A model generated the notes under the pieces. It searched no databases, had not been told where the DNA came from, and worked only from the letters and a program-made list of their open reading frames with translations. This document shows, one piece after another, positions 37,506 to 46,289 of a stretch of 64,000 bases of DNA (the stretch's first letter is position 1; each line of letters begins with the position of its first letter). The stretch is taken from positions 1,116,001-1,180,000 of the forward strand of contig NZ_FXUG01000001.1 in the NCBI RefSeq assembly GCF_900182915.1. Reading direction: 5' to 3'. This DNA comes from Neorhodopirellula lusitana (GTDB taxonomy: Bacteria > Planctomycetota > Planctomycetia > Pirellulales > Pirellulaceae). The position numbers and the translations under genes are program-made.

Positions 37506-38006
37506 ATGGCCACAACGACAGGCAAGAAACCCACAAGAAAGACCACAACCAGTGAGCCTCAGATGACAGAAACCCCGATGACAGACACGCAACTTCGTGA
37601 GGCCGTGGTCCAGCTGCTGGAGCGCGAGCAGCAAGCGAGGGAGCAGCGCGAACTTGATAAGAAACGCGAGGAGGAAGCCGCGGTCGCCCGCAAGGAGCAG
37701 GAGACAGAAGCCGCCATGAACCGCATGGCGAGATCGGTAGAGATCATCAAATACTGCGTCCTCAGCATCTCATCCGTGATGGCAATATCGCTCGTCATCG
37801 GCATCCTGGTGCTGATGGAAGTCCAACGAGAAGCCGAGCGGATCAAGGGCGAGGTGGTAGAGATCGAACGGGAGGCGGAGCGGATCTACGAGAAATTGTC
37901 CAACCCGCTCGCGGCCGTCGGCGCCAGCTTCGACCGCGAGTTGAAACAGAGGCTAGGACTGTTCCCGAGTGACGACGCACCCTCCTCACAGAGGCCAGAA
38001 GAATAA
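37506..38006 (+). CDS. Small membrane coiled-coil protein of unknown function
   Basis: A 166-residue protein (GTG at 37503 is one codon before the ATG). The N-terminus is Thr/Lys-rich, followed by a Gln/Glu/Arg-rich coiled coil (residues about 30-75). One membrane helix (YCVLSISSVMAISLVIGILV) lies near residues 80-102, and then comes a second charged helix (EVQREAERIKGEVVEIEREA). No signal peptide is present, so the N-terminus is probably cytoplasmic. I do not recognise the family. It lies on the same strand as the DUF1254 genes. Small single-span proteins of this type may act as scaffolds; no more can be said. Confidence 0.7.
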   Translation: MATTTGKKPTRKTTTSEPQMTETPMTDTQLREAVVQLLEREQQAREQRELDKKREEEAAVARKEQETEAAMNRMARSVEIIKYCVLSISSVMAISLVIGILVLMEVQREAERIKGEVVEIEREAERIYEKLSNPLAAVGASFDRELKQRLGLFPSDDAPSSQRPEE

Positions 38007-38082
38007 AAGGAAGAGTAAACAGTGTGCTGACAGGCAAGGCCGCAGCAAAATCGTTAACCACAGATCGTCTTAAGGAGACACC

Positions 38083-38592
38083 ATGAAGAATTTGCAAATC
38101 ATCGGACTTGCCGTGGGTATTGCCATGATGACCTGCGCGGTTAGCGCACAGGAGTCGGTGCCAAAGAAGCCGCAGGCTGCCGCGCTGGACAAACTGATGG
38201 CCGCGGTGGGCAAGCAACTCGACACCGCCGGCCAGGAAGTGAAGGGATTCTTACAGAAGACGCGGGGCGACATGGTCGAGGGCACCATCAATATCGGCAT
38301 CAACCAGATGGCGATCCGGCTGAAGGCGACTCCCGAGCAAACGGCCAAGATCCAGCCCGTCCTTCGTCAGGATGTTGAGACGACTGGAGAGATCCTGGAC
38401 GAGGCCCTGAGCGTGGGCTTGGCCGCTGCCCGTGAGAGCATGAAACGCGGCATGGATCGACAGTGGAGGAACGTTCGCGCCGACTTGAGCGAAACGCTTA
38501 CCACAGAGCAACTGGTGAAGGCGGACGAGCTGCAGGCAGAGCTAGCGGCCCGAATGGTGGCCCTGTTCGAGCAGCCGCCCGAGCAGAAGTAG
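38083..38592 (+). CDS. Secreted helical protein of unknown function
   Basis: A 169-residue protein with a strong ribosome site (aaggagaca) and a signal peptide (IIGLAVGIAMMTCAVSAQ, cleavage near residue 23). The mature part looks all-helical and charged (ALDKLMAAVGKQLDTAG, AAARESMKRGMDRQWRNVRA) without Cys. It is a secreted helical protein of no family I know. Its place directly between a DUF1254 gene and the HAD phosphatase, on the same strand, suggests the same functional set. Confidence 0.75.
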   Translation: MKNLQIIGLAVGIAMMTCAVSAQESVPKKPQAAALDKLMAAVGKQLDTAGQEVKGFLQKTRGDMVEGTINIGINQMAIRLKATPEQTAKIQPVLRQDVETTGEILDEALSVGLAAARESMKRGMDRQWRNVRADLSETLTTEQLVKADELQAELAARMVALFEQPPEQK

Positions 38593-38709
38593 GAGCAGTA
38601 GCCAAACGAAGAGAACGAATCCGACTTTCGGCAGGCCAGAAGGCGTACCGTCTCAATCCATTAGAAAGGAAGTCACATCATGTATTCGAACATCATTCAC
38701 TTGACCGAG

Positions 38710-38736
38710 CGCTGCGGCTAGAAGCGACAGCCACAT
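38710..38736. repeat. Right-arm remnant of REP family B
   Basis: The sequence gctgcggctagaagcgacag matches the right arm of the family B palindrome (ctgcggctagaagccacagc) with a mismatch. No left arm is present. It looks like a half copy left by deletion between genes of the DUF1254 block. Confidence 0.6.
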
Positions 38737-38773
38737 ATGGCACGAAACAACAAACAATGAAAGCGAGATAAAG

Positions 38774-39793
38774 ATGATTCAACAAGCAATGTTGGGTATC
38801 GGCCTGACTCTGATGCTCGCAGTATCGACAATGGCCCAGGAGCAGCCGCTGGCCAGCAGCGTCATTAGTACACAGCAGGCGGATCCGCTGGGATCATGGA
38901 ATGACGGACCGACCAAAGCGGCGATTCTTCAGTTCGTGCAGGATGTCACCAAAGAGGGTGGCCCGAAGTTTGGCCCGCCTGAACAGCGGATCGCGACCTT
39001 CGATAACGACGGAACCTTATGGTGCGAACAACCGGTAGTGCAGTTTGAATTCGCGATACATCGCATCAAGGCGATGGCAGGCGATCATCCCGAATGGAAG
39101 GAACTGGAACCGTATCAATCTGTGCTTGCCGCCGACGTGCAACGTCTCGTTGACGATCTGGCAAGCGGCGGACATGAATTTCTGAAAGTGATCGAAACGT
39201 CCCATGCCGGTATGTCGGTGGAAGAGTTTGACCGTCACGTCAAAGAGTTTTTTGCGACCGCCAAACACTCGAAATTCGACGTGGCTTACACACAGCTCGC
39301 CTACGCACCGATGGTCGAGTTGCTGGCTTACCTGCGTGCCAATGGGTTCAAGACTTATATCTGTTCCGGCGGCGGAATCGATTTCATGCGAGTCATCTCG
39401 GAAGAAACCTATGGGATTGTTCCGGAAAACGTGATCGGGACTAACGGCCGAAATGAGTTCAAACAGGTCGATGGCCAATGGCAACTGTTCAAGACGGCAG
39501 ACCACCTGTTCTTCAATGACAAGGCGACCAAGCCCACGGGAATTGATTTGCACATTGGTCGCAAACCGATCCTTGCAGGCGGAAACGTTCGCAGCGGTGG
39601 CGACATCGGCATGTTGACGTATTGCCACAGCAACACTCTGCCTTCATTCCAATTGCTCGTCAATCACGATGATGACAACCGCGAATTCGCCTACGCGGAA
39701 AAAGACAACGCTTCGCTCAAGGCAGCGAAGGCACAAGGATGGAACGTCGTCAACATGAAGACGGATTGGAAGACCATGTTTTCAAACGATTAA
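38774..39793 (+). CDS. Secreted HAD-superfamily phosphatase
   Basis: A 339-residue protein with a signal peptide (GIGLTLMLAVSTMAQ) and a mature HAD domain. Motif I is ATFDNDGTLWCEQ at about residue 77 (nucleophile Asp in DNDGT). Motif II is YICSGGG, motif III Lys may lie in the FNDKATKP stretch, and motif IV is NVRSGGDIGMLTY with an acidic Asp. The presence of DxDGT, CSGGG and GGDIGM fits secreted phosphatases of the HAD class. It is followed, after a palindrome, by the AtsA-like sulfatase on the same strand. A secreted phosphatase beside a sulfatase suggests phosphate or sulfate release from sugars or lipids; that is inference. Confidence 0.88.
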   Translation: MIQQAMLGIGLTLMLAVSTMAQEQPLASSVISTQQADPLGSWNDGPTKAAILQFVQDVTKEGGPKFGPPEQRIATFDNDGTLWCEQPVVQFEFAIHRIKAMAGDHPEWKELEPYQSVLAADVQRLVDDLASGGHEFLKVIETSHAGMSVEEFDRHVKEFFATAKHSKFDVAYTQLAYAPMVELLAYLRANGFKTYICSGGGIDFMRVISEETYGIVPENVIGTNGRNEFKQVDGQWQLFKTADHLFFNDKATKPTGIDLHIGRKPILAGGNVRSGGDIGMLTYCHSNTLPSFQLLVNHDDDNREFAYAEKDNASLKAAKAQGWNVVNMKTDWKTMFSND

Positions 39794-39794
39794 C

Positions 39795-39820
39795 CAACCG
39801 GGTGAGATCGAACTGTGAAG
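39795..39820 (+). pseudogene. 3'-end scar of a DUF1254/DUF1214 gene
   Basis: The sequence accgggtgagatcgaactg, just before a family B palindrome, closely matches accgggcatgatcgaactgg at the 3' end of paralogue 2 and its following tgaag. It lies directly after the HAD gene, where no DUF1254 gene now exists. The match covers about 20 bases with one or two small gaps, and it continues into the palindrome, which argues against chance. Confidence 0.5.
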
Positions 39821-39824
39821 GAGT

Positions 39825-39887
39825 CGTGGCTGGGGCTTCCAGCCCCAGTTCAGAAAAAAACACTGCGGCTGGAAGCCACAGCCACAT
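39825..39887. repeat. Palindrome, REP family B
   Basis: Left arm cgtggctggggcttccagcc, right arm ctgcggctggaagccacagc, an almost perfect inverted pair separated by about 20 bases. It follows a DUF1254-type 3'-end scar, as copies do elsewhere in this block. Confidence 0.85.
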
Positions 39888-39969
39888 CTGATGGAGTAGG
39901 AATTGACAAACATTCTTTACGCAAGGCGCAACAATGCAAAATGGCACTTTATCACAGGGTACTAACACG

Positions 39970-42351
39970 ATGAAAATGAAAACTCTTATTCCATTCCTTG
40001 CCGTCGCGGCGCTGCTGGTTTGCAACAACCAGTCTGCCACGGCGCAAGATGGAGCCCAGTACAAAATGGACAGAACGGTTCTGCCCATTCAGCCGCCAAC
40101 GTATCCTCCGATCACCGTCATGGACGCCCGGGATGCGAAGAAGCCTCCCATGTTTGAACTCAAGCCGCCAGAAGGTGCACCCAACGTGGTGCTGGTTTTG
40201 ATTGATGACATCGGCTTTGGCGCGACAAGCACATTTGGTGGTCCAATCCCAACGCCAACATTTGATCGTCTGGCAGAAGGGGGCCTGCGCTTCAATCGTT
40301 TTCACACGACTGCCCTCTGCTCACCTACCCGAGCGTCTTTGCTTTCCGGCCGGAATCACCACGAAGTCAATGTGGGTTCCGTTATGGAAGTCGCGACCGG
40401 TTTCCCCGGTAACCAGGGAGAACGTCCCAACGACGCCAAATACTTTGCTGAAACGCTTCGCCACAACGGATACAGCACGGCAGCATTCGGAAAATGGCAT
40501 GAAACGCCTACTTGGGAAGTGTCAGTCTCCGGACCGTATTTCCGTTGGCCAACCCATTCCGGATTTGACAAGTTTTATGGATTTATCGGTGGCGAAACGA
40601 ACCAGTGGGATCCAACGATTTACGACGGCGTTACCAAGGTCGAAAAGAAGGACGATCCCGATTATCACTTCACCACGGACATGACCGATGAGGCCGTCAA
40701 CTGGATGAAGTTCCAAAAGGCGATGACGCCGGACAAACCGTTCTTCGTTTACTACGCGCCCGGCGCAACGCACGCACCACATCATGCACCCAAAGAATGG
40801 ATCGCGAAATTCAAAGACAAATTCGATTCCGGTTGGCTGAAGATGCGAGAAGAAACGTTTGCTCGTCAACGGAAGCTGGGCATCATTCCTGCGAATGCCA
40901 AACTGGCCCCGATGCCTACGGACATCATGGATTGGGAAAAACTCAGTGACAAGGAACGCGAACTCTACACGCTGCAAATCGAAACGTTTGCCGGGTTCAC
41001 AGGCCAGACGGATCACGAGGTCGGAAGATTGGTCGATGCCATTGACGAACTCGGCGTCATCGACAACACGTTGTTCATCTACATCATGGGTGACAACGGC
41101 TCCAGTGCCGAAGGAGGACTGACGGGCACATTCAATGAACTCGTTCACTTGAATGGCATCTTTGATGCCGAAACCACCGACAGCATGCTGGCTCGGGCCA
41201 AAGACTGGGGCGGGCCGAATTCGTTCCCGCACTATTCAGCAGCGTGGGCCGTAGCAACGGATGCACCGTTTACCTGGACCAAACAAATGGCAGCCGATTT
41301 TGGTGGCACGCGCAACGGCATGGTCATGCATTGGCCAAAAGGGATTCAGTCCAAAGGCGAAGTTCGTTCGCAGTGGCACCATGTCAACGATGTCGCAGCG
41401 ACTGTTTTGGAAGCGGCGAAATTGCCGCAGCCAACGATGGTCAATGGCGTCCAACAGAAACCGCTTTCCGGTGTCAGCATGCTCTATGCCGCAAATGACG
41501 CGAAGGCGAAAGACAGACACACCAAGCAGTACTTTGAGATGTTCGGGAACCGAGCCATGTACAACGACGGTTGGATGGCGCGTGTCGTGCACACCGTTCC
41601 GTGGGTCGGTAAACCGGAACGTACGTTTCAGAACGATATTTGGGAACTCTACAACATTGATGAAGACTTTAGTCTGACCAATGACTTGGCAGCCAAGCAT
41701 CCTGACAAACTTAAAGAACTGCAGGACCTGTTTGAGAAAGAGGCGATTGCCAACAGCGTTTATCCCTTGGATGACCGCCTGTACGAACGGTTCAACGCAG
41801 CGATTGCTGGTCGTCCCGACCTGATGGGTACCAGGACGAGTCTCACGTTGTCGCACGGCATGACCGGGATCCTCGAAAACACGTTCATCAACGAAAAGAA
41901 CACGTCGAAAACCATCGTTGCCAACGTTGATTTGAAAGGCAACGACCGAGGCGTGATCCTGTGCCAGGGCGGAAAGTTCGGCGGCTGGGCTTTGTACATG
42001 GACAAAGGAAAACCCGCTTACACCTACAACTGGTTCGGGCTGGATAGTTACACCATCACGTCCCCGAAAGCGATTGATAAGAAGAGCGCCGAGATCAAAT
42101 TGGTGTTCAAATATGACGGAGGCGGCAACGGTAAAGGCGGTCAGGCCACGCTGTACGTGGATGGCGAGAAAGTCGCCGATGGGCGGGTCGAGAAGACGGA
42201 ACCAGCTGTCTATTCAGCTGACGAAACCGCGGATGTCGGTCAAGACGACGCAACGCCAGTCGCTGACAAGGTCTTTAAGGATGTAGAGGATTCGAAGTTC
42301 ACCGGACACGTGAACGACGTCACGATTAGCATCCCGGCGAAGAAGAAGTAG
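39970..42351 (+). CDS. Secreted arylsulfatase (AtsA-like, S1_4 type)
   Basis: A 793-residue sulfatase. ATG 39970 is preferred over 39934 because the signal peptide (KTLIPFLAVAALLVCN) starts there. The metal motif VLIDDIGFGATSTFGG and the canonical formylglycine signature ALCSPTRASLLSGRNHHEV (Cys at about 117) identify it. WHETPTWE, GATHAPHHAP and YIMGDNGSSAEGG are features of the long Pseudomonas AtsA type. The C-terminal 200 residues, after LYNIDEDFSLTNDLA, form a beta-sandwich-like domain (VILCQGGKFGGWALYMDKGK) seen in this group. This is a different class from the three sulfatases in the first 7 kb. It follows the HAD gene and precedes paralogue 3. Confidence 0.92.
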   Translation: MKMKTLIPFLAVAALLVCNNQSATAQDGAQYKMDRTVLPIQPPTYPPITVMDARDAKKPPMFELKPPEGAPNVVLVLIDDIGFGATSTFGGPIPTPTFDRLAEGGLRFNRFHTTALCSPTRASLLSGRNHHEVNVGSVMEVATGFPGNQGERPNDAKYFAETLRHNGYSTAAFGKWHETPTWEVSVSGPYFRWPTHSGFDKFYGFIGGETNQWDPTIYDGVTKVEKKDDPDYHFTTDMTDEAVNWMKFQKAMTPDKPFFVYYAPGATHAPHHAPKEWIAKFKDKFDSGWLKMREETFARQRKLGIIPANAKLAPMPTDIMDWEKLSDKERELYTLQIETFAGFTGQTDHEVGRLVDAIDELGVIDNTLFIYIMGDNGSSAEGGLTGTFNELVHLNGIFDAETTDSMLARAKDWGGPNSFPHYSAAWAVATDAPFTWTKQMAADFGGTRNGMVMHWPKGIQSKGEVRSQWHHVNDVAATVLEAAKLPQPTMVNGVQQKPLSGVSMLYAANDAKAKDRHTKQYFEMFGNRAMYNDGWMARVVHTVPWVGKPERTFQNDIWELYNIDEDFSLTNDLAAKHPDKLKELQDLFEKEAIANSVYPLDDRLYERFNAAIAGRPDLMGTRTSLTLSHGMTGILENTFINEKNTSKTIVANVDLKGNDRGVILCQGGKFGGWALYMDKGKPAYTYNWFGLDSYTITSPKAIDKKSAEIKLVFKYDGGGNGKGGQATLYVDGEKVADGRVEKTEPAVYSADETADVGQDDATPVADKVFKDVEDSKFTGHVNDVTISIPAKKK

Positions 42352-42362
42352 AAAGCTTGAAC

Positions 42363-42399
42363 GATGCATGAGGGGCATGGAGCATGCCCCTTGTGCATC
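42363..42399 (+). terminator. Stem-loop after the arylsulfatase gene
   Basis: The sequence gatgcatgaggggcatggag, followed by catgccccttgtgcatc, can form a long stem (GGGGCATG with CATGCCCC, extended by GATGCA with TGCATC across a small internal loop). It begins 11 bases after the stop. No T-tract follows, so it may be an RNA-processing or stabilising hairpin and not a classical terminator. Confidence 0.55.
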
Positions 42400-42442
42400 C
42401 GTCCCAACCGAGTCGGCTTGGGCCGAACTTCGGTTGATGACC

Positions 42443-42472
42443 TGGCGACCGAGCGAGGACGAACTGGTGTAG
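42443..42472 (+). pseudogene. 3'-end scar of a DUF1254/DUF1214 gene
   Basis: In frame it reads WRPSEDELV and a stop: TGG CGA CCG AGC GAG GAC GAA CTG GTG TAG. Paralogue 2 ends TGG CGA CCG GGC ATG ATC GAA CTG GTG AAG TAA, and paralogue 1 ends WRPSEIELVD. The bases after the stop (taatcgtggctggggcttcc) are identical to those after paralogue 2. The bases preceding 42440 look unrelated. So only the last codons of a lost gene remain. Confidence 0.7.
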
Positions 42473-42477
42473 TAATC

Positions 42478-42544
42478 GTGGCTGGGGCTTCCAGCCCCAG
42501 TTTGGAATGAATTCTGGCTACTGCGGCTGGAAGCCACAGCCACG
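42478..42544. repeat. Palindrome, REP family B
   Basis: Left arm gtggctggggcttccagccc, right arm ctgcggctggaagccacagc; about 23 bases separate them. It follows a DUF1254 3'-end scar. It is one of the best-preserved copies. Confidence 0.88.
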
Positions 42545-42618
42545 ATGGGTAGGAAACCAACCACCGCCCCCTCACAAGCAAGTACAAACACCGAACGAAC
42601 TACTAAGAAAGAAAAACC

Positions 42619-44091
42619 ATGAAAAACCCAACACGATTCATCGTCGCTCTTGTTGCAGTTATCACCTGCACCACCGTGCCGCCGAGTGCTTTGGCTCAAA
42701 CGGTTCAAGAAACCTTTCTGGGTAAACTTGAATTTCAGGGCCAGACCATTACCAAAGAGACGGCGGAGCTTTTGCATCGTCGGCTTCTTCAGCAGCGGGC
42801 CACTCAACTGGTGACGTGGGCGATGCCGATGATGAATTTCAACACGCTTTATCCGGCGATGTTGAGCAACCAGAAGATGACCGAGAACGACGTTTTCTTC
42901 AGTCTGTGTGACGGTTACGATGGCGTCTATCCTTACATGACGGCGAACGTGACCACGCCTTACACGATTGCCATGTCGGACCTGTCAAAGACCGGACCTG
43001 TGGTACTCGATCTACCCGCGGGAGAAATCTACGGTGTGGTCAACGACGCCTGGATGCAGCCGATCAAGGAGATCGGTTCGGGTAAGCCGGAGACTCTGTT
43101 GCTGCTTGGCCCCGGGCAGAAGACGCCCGAGGGTTTCAACGGTGAAATCGTGCAGTCCAATACGTTCCTGGTGCTCTACTTTTATCGAGCCCTGGGTACG
43201 GGGGACGAAGCAACGAAGCTGAGGACGGCCGTTCAGGCCTACAAGCTTTCGGAGGCAAAAAATCCGCCGAAGACAAATTTTATAAAGTACGCGCCCAAGT
43301 CGGGTGACAAGGTCGAGTTGAACACTCAGCCGCGCGACATGCGTTTTTGGGAGTTGGTCAACGAGTACGTTCAACGTGAGCCGACGGCGGATCGCGACCG
43401 CTTCTTCTATGCGTGGCTCAAGGACCTCGGGATCGAAAAAGGAAAACCGTTCAAGCCGACTGCTCAGCAAAAAGAGATTCTGCAGCAAGGTCTGGACGTT
43501 GGCATGGCCATGTCGCAAGCGATCTCCTTCAACAAAACCAGGGAGATGTTCCCGACATCACTCTATGGCAAGGATTCCGGTTTTGAAGACGCGATGGCCG
43601 GGATGAATCCAAAAATCGATATGCCGACCTACTCGCAGTTCAACGAGCGGGCATCTTATGGTTTCGAGGCGACCACCACGTCAGCCGGCATGGTCTCGCG
43701 AGTGGCAGGCGAAGGCTCAGCCTATCTAGGCAGCTATTACGATGCCGATGGCAATGCGTTGATGGGAGGCAACCACTACACGCTCCACGTCGGCCCCAAT
43801 CCTCCGGCAGCCAACTTCTGGTCGGTGACCGTCTATGACATCGAAAACCGATTGATCATCCGCAACAAATCGCGTCGGTCGGACCGTTCTTCCCGCACCG
43901 AAGGTCTGATCAAGAACGACGACAGCTCGGTGGATCTGTACTTCGGTCCAACGGCGCCTGAGGGCAAAGAAAAGAATTGGGTCCAGACCAACAAAGGCCA
44001 GTCCTTCTTCGTCTACCTGAGGCTCTATGGCCCAGAGCAAGCCTACTTCGACCAAACGTTCCCGATGAGCAAGATTGAGCAAGTGCGATAG
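42619..44091 (+). CDS. Secreted DUF1254/DUF1214 protein (paralogue 3)
   Basis: A 490-residue protein with a signal peptide (IVALVAVITCTTVPPSALAQ) after an agaaag ribosome site. DUF1254 features: WAMPMMNFNTLYPAMLSNQK, YMTANVTTPYTIAMSDLS and PAGEIYGVVNDAWMQPIKEI. DUF1214 features: YYDADGNALMGGNHYTLHVG, FWSVTVYDIENRLIIRNK and RLYGPEQAYFDQTFPMSKIE. It is the most diverged of the three paralogues and closer in form to the DUF1254 proteins that bacteria carry alone. It ends the block, with a family B palindrome beyond. All three paralogues are exported, so they probably act in the periplasm. Confidence 0.9.
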   Translation: MKNPTRFIVALVAVITCTTVPPSALAQTVQETFLGKLEFQGQTITKETAELLHRRLLQQRATQLVTWAMPMMNFNTLYPAMLSNQKMTENDVFFSLCDGYDGVYPYMTANVTTPYTIAMSDLSKTGPVVLDLPAGEIYGVVNDAWMQPIKEIGSGKPETLLLLGPGQKTPEGFNGEIVQSNTFLVLYFYRALGTGDEATKLRTAVQAYKLSEAKNPPKTNFIKYAPKSGDKVELNTQPRDMRFWELVNEYVQREPTADRDRFFYAWLKDLGIEKGKPFKPTAQQKEILQQGLDVGMAMSQAISFNKTREMFPTSLYGKDSGFEDAMAGMNPKIDMPTYSQFNERASYGFEATTTSAGMVSRVAGEGSAYLGSYYDADGNALMGGNHYTLHVGPNPPAANFWSVTVYDIENRLIIRNKSRRSDRSSRTEGLIKNDDSSVDLYFGPTAPEGKEKNWVQTNKGQSFFVYLRLYGPEQAYFDQTFPMSKIEQVR

Positions 44092-44108
44092 GCAGTGCCG
44101 AGTACTAA

Positions 44109-44171
44109 CGTGGCTGTGGCTTCCAACCGCAGCGAGTTTCGAACCTACTGCGGATGGAAGCCGCGGTCACG
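44109..44171. repeat. Palindrome, REP family B (diverged)
   Basis: Left arm cgtggctgtggcttccaacc, right arm ctgcggatggaagccgcggt, with about 19 bases between. It follows paralogue 3. It differs from the other copies at several places (gtggcttccaaccgc for ggggcttccagcccc) with some compensating changes. Confidence 0.75.
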
Positions 44172-44328
44172 ATAAGACACCGAGATCGAAACAGGTAATA
44201 CGCGAGCAACGAATTTCGGGACTTGCATTCGCAAGAAGATGCCGACTGCTGATACCGACGCGGAAGCCAGCGTGTTTGGCGAATTTGTCTTGCAGGTATC
44301 CACGCGAAAGTAACCAGGGGAATCATGA

Positions 44329-46194
44329 ATGCAGAACGATAGCGAGGGAGCGTTCGATGAACGGATCATTGTCGAACTGAAGCGATTGCCCTGGTGCCAG
44401 CGTTTAAGTGATTCAGCCATCGCTGACATTGCGGCGGTGGGCGAGTATGTCCATTTGAAAGAAGGTGCCATCGTTCATCTCGCCGATCAGACATTGACCT
44501 CCGTTTTCTTTGTCGTCGATGGACGCCTGCTTGCCTCCGTCATGGATCGGTTCGGAAACTGCGTCCTCGAACGCGAATTGACCCGAGGTACTGCGTTCGG
44601 CTTGCTTTCGATTGCACAGCCCGACCAAGCAAGCTCCAATGTGGTCGCGACCGAGCCAACCACAGGAATCCGGCTAGGCATTGCAGCACTCGCGAAACTC
44701 GCGAGCACACACACTGACCTGCAGATGAACCTCTATCGGCTGGCTGGCAACATCGCTCGTCAGATCGTGATGGTGGACCGAACCAAACGGCAACCCAAGC
44801 GGGTGAGCATCGTACATCAATCTCCCGCCTGTCGTCAGCTAACGCCCGCGTTACTAAAACGACTCAAACAGTTGGATGAAACGCTGTGTGTCTTGCGCGA
44901 TGACCCTGAATGGCATCCCGTCGAAGACGTGCCGTTTCGCTTGCTGTTTGTTGATGGGAAATTGATTGGCGAACACGAGCGTCAAACGCAGCTGGATGAG
45001 TGGTCGGATATCGGTCGCATTTTTATCGACCTGGATGCCCAACACGAGCAATTACAACTGGTTCACTTGATGAGCGTCGCGGACCGCGTGTTGTGGTGTG
45101 TCCAACCCAGTGACGCTCACGCCGCACTAAACATCATCAAGTCATTGCAATCGCTGGTCGCCGGTTGGCGTGAAAAAATCTGCTTGGTTTGGTTGCTCGA
45201 CGACGAAACGACGATTCCGCCCTATTTCCCCGAAGTCGCCGATCTCGTTGAACGCGATTTCAAAATCTCATTTGCGAAAGCAGCATCGAATCAGGGAGGA
45301 CTACTTCCATCGGGAGTGGAGCGGATCGTCCACCATCTTCGCGGGATTCAAATCGGAATCGCTCTTGGCGGTGGAGCCGCCCGCGGCATGGCTCATCTGG
45401 GCGTATTGAAAGTGCTTGAAGACAATGGCATCTACGTCGACATGATGGCGGGCACAAGCGCCGGTGCAATGACAGGTGTCCTCTACTCGTCTGGGATGAG
45501 CGTCGATTACACCATCGAAAGTTTCAAGAAAGACCTGCGTCTGCCGTGGTACTTTCGATGTTTGCCAGGCGGTAGTTATTGGTACTTGTTAGTCAAATAC
45601 AGAAGAGGCGGATTCGCTCCCATGCTGCGAAAGTATCTTGGCAACGCGCGGCTGGAACAATTACCGCTTCCGATGTGTACCGTGACCGTCGATTTGGTTC
45701 GCGGCAGGCCGGTCGTCCGAGAAGTGGGCGATGCGGTACGATGTATCCTCGAAAGCATCAACATTCCGGGTTTTTCGGTACCAATCGTGGGCGATGGCGA
45801 GGCCTTGATCGATGGCGGTATCGTCAACAACATTCCGGCAGACGTCTTGGTCGATAAAGGATGCAATTTTGTGATCGTCTCAAGCGTAACGGCGAAGTTA
45901 GAAGCTGAGTTCGCTGGGATTTGTGCTGACCAACCGGGTAAGACACGGACTTCGCTTTCGGTCTTGAACGTGCTGATGCGAGCCAGCATGGTGCAAAACT
46001 TCAACATGAACTCCGTCGGAGTTCAGCCTGCCGATTTCATCATTGAACCTGATGTCACAGCGTTTGATCTATCCGAATTTGAACGCACCGATGAATTGGC
46101 TGCGGTAGGTGAAAGCTCAACAAGTGAGGTGCTGGAGATGTTAAAACAACAACTGTCCAAGTTGGATAGCAAGTTGTTTCCATGGGACTCGTAG
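44329..46194 (+). CDS. Patatin-like phospholipase with cyclic-nucleotide-binding domain (NTE-like)
   Basis: A 621-residue protein. The N-terminal third (residues about 10-150) is a cNMP-binding-like domain (LKEGAIVHLADQTLTSVFFV, then VDGRLL) resembling Crp-type sensors. A middle region of about 190 residues is less conserved. The catalytic patatin domain begins near residue 340: oxyanion hole GGGAARGMAHLGVL, nucleophile GTSAG with Ser at about 377, and catalytic Asp in LIDGGIVNNIPAD at about 495. The order resembles neuropathy-target-esterase and bacterial RssA-type lipases. It probably hydrolyses phospholipid or lysophospholipid acyl esters at the membrane under nucleotide control. The Ser/Thr kinase gene follows 95 bp later on the same strand. 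Confidence 0.9.
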   Translation: MQNDSEGAFDERIIVELKRLPWCQRLSDSAIADIAAVGEYVHLKEGAIVHLADQTLTSVFFVVDGRLLASVMDRFGNCVLERELTRGTAFGLLSIAQPDQASSNVVATEPTTGIRLGIAALAKLASTHTDLQMNLYRLAGNIARQIVMVDRTKRQPKRVSIVHQSPACRQLTPALLKRLKQLDETLCVLRDDPEWHPVEDVPFRLLFVDGKLIGEHERQTQLDEWSDIGRIFIDLDAQHEQLQLVHLMSVADRVLWCVQPSDAHAALNIIKSLQSLVAGWREKICLVWLLDDETTIPPYFPEVADLVERDFKISFAKAASNQGGLLPSGVERIVHHLRGIQIGIALGGGAARGMAHLGVLKVLEDNGIYVDMMAGTSAGAMTGVLYSSGMSVDYTIESFKKDLRLPWYFRCLPGGSYWYLLVKYRRGGFAPMLRKYLGNARLEQLPLPMCTVTVDLVRGRPVVREVGDAVRCILESINIPGFSVPIVGDGEALIDGGIVNNIPADVLVDKGCNFVIVSSVTAKLEAEFAGICADQPGKTRTSLSVLNVLMRASMVQNFNMNSVGVQPADFIIEPDVTAFDLSEFERTDELAAVGESSTSEVLEMLKQQLSKLDSKLFPWDS

Positions 46195-46289
46195 CCGAAC
46201 GGATCGACTGCGATCGCGGTTTGTCTATCCGATCCTGCTAACACTGGTTCTGATTTATTCCTTCTTGTTTTGACAACCGTGATTTCCTT

